NCBI GenBank assembly: GCA_032358165.1 | Contig: JAALGY010000012.1 | Coordinates: 1,240,001 to 1,304,000, forward strand | DNA from: Diplosphaera chodatii | Lineage: Eukaryota; Chlorophyta; Trebouxiophyceae; Prasiolales; Stichococcaceae | Direction: 5' to 3' | DNA length: 64,000 nucleotides | Part shown: positions 60,451 through 64,000 of the stretch, one piece after another | Layout of the letters: each line of letters starts with the position of its first letter | Position numbering within the stretch: the first letter of the stretch is position 1 | Program-made: the position numbers and the translations under genes | Notes under the pieces: generated by a model | What the model saw: only the letters and a program-made list of their open reading frames with translations | What the model was told of the DNA's origin: nothing | The model's database searches: none

Positions 60451-62654
60451 ATGATGCAGGCATCCCGAAGCGACTATTCATGCCGGGAAGTCAGACCTCA
60501 CATGAGTTGGTGTCCCTTTGGTGCTGCAGCCCGGTGGGCACTGGGCCTGGCGACGGGGTTCGTGTGGATGGGGATCAGCAGCGCGCTCATCATCCTGAAC
60601 AAGCACCTGATGTCCACCGATGGCTTCCACTACCCAATGGCTTTGTCGGGCCTGGGCATGTCGTTCTCCTCAGTGGCCTCCTGGCTGTGCTGTCGGGTGC
60701 GCTTAGCCTGAGATTGCATCTGGAAAGGCACCAACGCTGGGGCATGGCGTGACTGGAAGCTAGCATGTGCTTGGTCGCGCGTGGTGCCAGTGCATGTTGG
60801 GCACCGGCAGATCCACCTGCGTGAAGCTTACTGGAGTGTCATCAAGCCATGCCTTCACTGCGTGCTTTAGGTGAACACCCGCCTCCATGCCCACGTGCAG
60901 GTGTTCAAGGTGGTGGAAGCAAAGCGTGTGGTGACGTGGCACTTCTACTTCACCAAGCTCTTGCCGATCGGGCTGTTCATGGCGGCAACGCTGCACTTTG
61001 GCAACCTGGTGTATCTGTACCTTACTGTCTCCTTCATTCAGATGCTCAAGGTGGGCATTGACGAAGGACCAATGCCCTTGCAAGCATCGCACGTTATGTC
61101 ATGGCTTGCTGCACATTGTGTGTGTTGTCAGTGTGCCTGGGTGATGCAGAGAATTTCGTGTCGGCCGCAGGCATTCACGCCAATCGTGACAATGGTGGCT
61201 CTGTTTGTGGCGGGGCTTGAAACGCCCGCCTGGCGGCTGATTGGCGCAGTTGTTGCCATTGGCATTGGCACAGCAGCAGCATCGTACGGGTGTGTGCAGC
61301 CTGCCTGTACCACAAGGCGTGCACAAATGTCTCGAGGCTCTGCCTGCGCTCATTCCTCACTCACCCCTGCGCCACAATGGCTGCTCACTGGTGCTTCTCA
61401 CTGTAGGGAACTCAACTTCTCGTGGGCAGGGATCATCTTCATGTTTCTGAGCGAGGGCTTTGAGGCTGTGCGGCTGGTCATGACGCAGATCCTTCTTGTC
61501 GGGCTCAAGTTCCATCCCAGTAAGCATGTTAGGATGCTGGTGTGGTGCCACTGGTTTGGTACCGCTGGCAGCTCCTTGAGCCCGGCTGTGACCACGGTGA
61601 CAGTCACTGCTGCTGGGGCTTTCAGTCAATCTCGACCTTATCAAGGCATGCCTGTCGTGCAGTCGAGGGCCTGATGTACCTGGCGCCAGCGTGCACCTTC
61701 TGGCTCGCGATTGGTGTTGCGCTGCTGGAGTACAGGTACGAACTCGCACATGTCGTCAGCATATGAAAGGCACCCGGCACATGCATTTGCTTTTGGGCCG
61801 CAGGGCACGAGGCTGCACTGCCGATCAGCAGCATTGTGAACGAGATCCGCATCCACAGCTACTGCTTGGAGCACACAACGGTCTCATCTGCCGGCAGGAC
61901 GATGGCCGCCGAGGGCGCCTTTGGGCTCATAGTGAGGCGGCCAGGCGTATACCTGGCAGCCGCCGCCATGGGCTTCGGCGTCAACTCGCTCGCGTACATC
62001 GTCATCCAGACGTCGTCGTCGCTGACGCTCAAGGTGCGCAGCCCTGTATGCAGCTATTGAGGATGCGATCTTATGGGGCAGCTGTGGGAGGAAATCAATC
62101 ATCATATCGCAGCCGTCGCCAAGCGCCCACTGTCCCCATGCTTGATGGAACGAGGGATCACATTCAGCCATGCAACACTGCTGCAGAGCGTGCAGCGTTC
62201 AGAGGTGCCTCTGATGAGCCTCAGTTTGCAGCTTGGATTTGGCAACCACCATTCATGCTGCACCCAAGCAGGTGCTGGGCACGGCCAAGAACGCGATCGT
62301 GGTGTGGATCGGCATCGTGTTCCTGGGCGAGGCGGTGACGCCGCTGCAGGGTGGCGGCTATGCAATCTCGCTTGCCGGCTTCTTCGTCTACAACTACCTG
62401 AAGATGCAGCAGCCATCAGGTGCGTCCCGCAACTGGCATTCAGCGTGGTGCTCAAGGCAGGGCATCCACTGTAGTACCACTCTACTGTCCATGACAGCCT
62501 GTCATCTTGCAGTTGGTCTGTGATGAGGCGAGCGCCGACGAACGGCCTCGCGGCCGACGTTTTGGTTGCAGGTATGAAGCCCAGCGGCAGCTATACTGCT
62601 GTGCCGACAGTGGACGATGAGGAGGCGGCAGCAAATGAGCGGAGGCGATCATGA
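60451..62654 (+). CDS. TPT/nucleotide-sugar transporter family membrane protein (DMT superfamily)
   Basis: Antiporter-type carrier for sugar phosphates or nucleotide sugars in plastid envelope or Golgi membranes; the substrate is not readable here. The simplest start is ATG 60451, in frame with the first TM exon: ARWALGLATGFVWMGISSAL, IILNKHLMSTDGFHYPMALS (about 60525-60640). Then VVTWHFYFTKLLPIGLFMAA, TLHFGNLVYLYLTVSFIQML (about 60930-61050), FTPIVTMVALFVAGLETPAW (about 61175), ELNFSWAGIIFMFLSEGFEA (about 61408), LMYLAPACTFWLAIGVALLE (about 61670), YLAAAAMGFGVNSLAYIVIQ and TSSSLTLK (about 61950-62030), spliced to VLGTAKNAIVVWIGIVFLGE (about 62270), then ISLAGFFVYNYLKM. The cytosolic tail MKPSGSYTAVPTVDDEEA ends at TGA 62654. 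The SLTLKVLGTAKN junction is typical of this family. An upstream exon from 60214 is possible. Confidence 0.85.
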
Positions 62655-63317
62655 CAGCAGTCAAAGGGCTGAGCAGCAGAGTCCAGCACCAGTCAGCAGC
62701 GGCGCCACTCAGCTTGGCGGTGGTGCCGGCAGTACATAGAAATGATGTGTGTGAGTCGGCTTGAGGAAGGTCTGTGACAGGATGTCTCAGCGCTACATTC
62801 CTATGAATTGGTTTTCAGCGTGCACAGGGCTTGACGCCATGTGACAACACATGGCACATGCCTTGAACAGTGTTTGCTTGTTCTGTAGAGGTGCATCCAA
62901 ATGATGTGGCCTGGGCCGGAAGATAGCCTTTCAAATAGCAGATTGGGGAGCAGTAGCTTGCTGCCATCTCTGTGCAGCTGCAGGAGTTCATGACGTCATG
63001 TGTCCACGTGCGTGATCCACTGGCGAATGCCAATCGCCGAAGCCGTGTCGAGCATGCTACGGGCGACGCCGGCGCGAAGTTGCCGTTGAAGCCGATCGCT
63101 ACACGAATGCGCTGGTTGTTGCTGCAGCACATGCGCTTGTCTGCTGTCTTGTCTGCAAACTGTGGTACGCTCCGAGGGAGGTGCAGCCCGCCGACAATCG
63201 ACGCAAGCCAGATTGCGCTTGATCAAATAACCTTTTGGGTGTCAAGGAGGCTTTAAAAGGTCGTTCGCACCGGTCTGCCCCGACCTGGTAGGTATTCGCC
63301 GCCACACGGCGAGGTGC
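62655..63317. other. Intergenic, no gene assigned
   Basis: Holds the transporter 3' UTR. At 62990-63130 both strands show open frames (for example minus-strand RIRVAIGFNGNFAPASPVA), but neither has supporting splice or homology evidence. Confidence 0.3.
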
Positions 63318-64000
63318 ATGCAGGTCACGTGCGGGGCGCTGCTGCTTCTTCCGGTGGCAGTGCACCCTTACAGTGCGGTTCCATATGTATTGAATCAACA
63401 TTGATCTCAGTGCTACGAGGCTACAGGTCATACACAGGCAGCACGTGCTCTGCGTTGCCGGCTATTGTTGTTGCTGCTGCCTGCGGCCTTGGCAGCAGCT
63501 GGGGGAGCAGCAGTCATTGATGCAACATCAGGGCCCTCGAGCGGACCTATTTCGGCCGAGGATGCACTGGCGGCGTTCTGCAGCAGTAGCACACGCCGAC
63601 GACCGGCAGTGCCGACATGGTCAGCAGCGTCCCGCAGACGCCCGCGGGCAGTGCAGGCACCAGGCCCGCAGCCACCGAGGGCGCAGTGCTGGTTCGAAGA
63701 GACATCAGCGGCGGCATTCACACAATGAGCAACCCCGCGAGGCCCTCGATTTGGCAGCGTGTGCGCCCTCGAAGCCGTCGACTGATGAACGGCACAGCAG
63801 CCAAGCCTCCGGCATAGCAGGCAAGACATGGTGTGGCTGTAAGCATACACAGCACGATCTGATGGTTCTTGCGGAATACTGCATGAGAGGTTGTGCTCTG
63901 GCAGCAGTCACCATCCTTGACCTGAAGTGCCTTGGCTGCAGCGCGTCTTCCCCTGCGGGCAGCACCCCCCACCGGCGCCAGCTGCAGGAGTGGCTCTGCT
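63318..64000 (+). other. Possible start of an unknown plus-strand gene at the right edge
   Basis: ATG 63318 gives MQVTCGALLLLPVAVHPY, signal-peptide-like, before a possible donor. Further on, an Ala-rich exon-like stretch reads LLLLPAALAAAGGAAVIDAT and ISAEDALAAF (about 63470-63580). A third frame from ATG 63617 reads MVSSVPQTPAGSAGTRPAAT and ends RLMNGTAAKPPA at 63817. On the other strand, CYAGGLAAVPFISRRLRGRT (about 63820-63760) also looks coding-like. I cannot decide the strand or the exon joins, and no family is recognised. Confidence 0.25.

Overview
This window is nuclear DNA from a green alga. Genes are split into many short exons by small GT-AG introns, coding third positions are GC-rich, and several plant-type plastid genes are present (zeaxanthin epoxidase with an FHA tail, a CCB1-like cytochrome b6f assembly factor). 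A trebouxiophyte is my best guess from gene style alone; nothing in the sequence proves the class. No tRNA, rRNA, CRISPR or complete transposon was seen.

Layout, left to right: an unidentified plant-type protein running off the left edge (-); a DDX49/Dbp8-type DEAD-box helicase (+); a peptidyl-tRNA hydrolase (-); two MRS2/CorA-type Mg2+ transporters arranged tail to tail (+ then -); a secreted/membrane protein joining two ShK-like cysteine domains to a cytochrome b561 core (+); two dihydroflavonol-reductase-like SDRs, also tail to tail (+ then -); a YebC/TACO1 factor (-); the membrane-fusion ATPase NSF (-); a mitochondrial-type MaoC dehydratase (+); a receptor-like protein kinase (-); zeaxanthin epoxidase (-) sharing a short promoter region with the CCB1-like gene (+); a BAR-PH-ArfGAP-ankyrin protein (-); TRAP-alpha (-) divergent from a class I histone deacetylase (+); and a TPT-family sugar-phosphate/nucleotide-sugar transporter (+). 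The right end holds only weak gene candidates.

Themes: membrane traffic and the ER (NSF, ArfGAP, TRAP-alpha, sugar transporter), organelle translation and biogenesis (Pth, TACO1, CCB1) and ion/redox membrane proteins (MRS2 pair, b561). These are independent genes, not an operon. The most unusual features are two separate tail-to-tail paralogue pairs within 17 kb, one MRS2 copy whose canonical GMN motif reads TMN, the ShK-b561 fusion, and a perfect 50-bp tandem duplication in an intron. Exon joins were made by eye from reading frame, GT-AG sites and family conservation, so gene ends are firmer than some starts and small exons may be missing.
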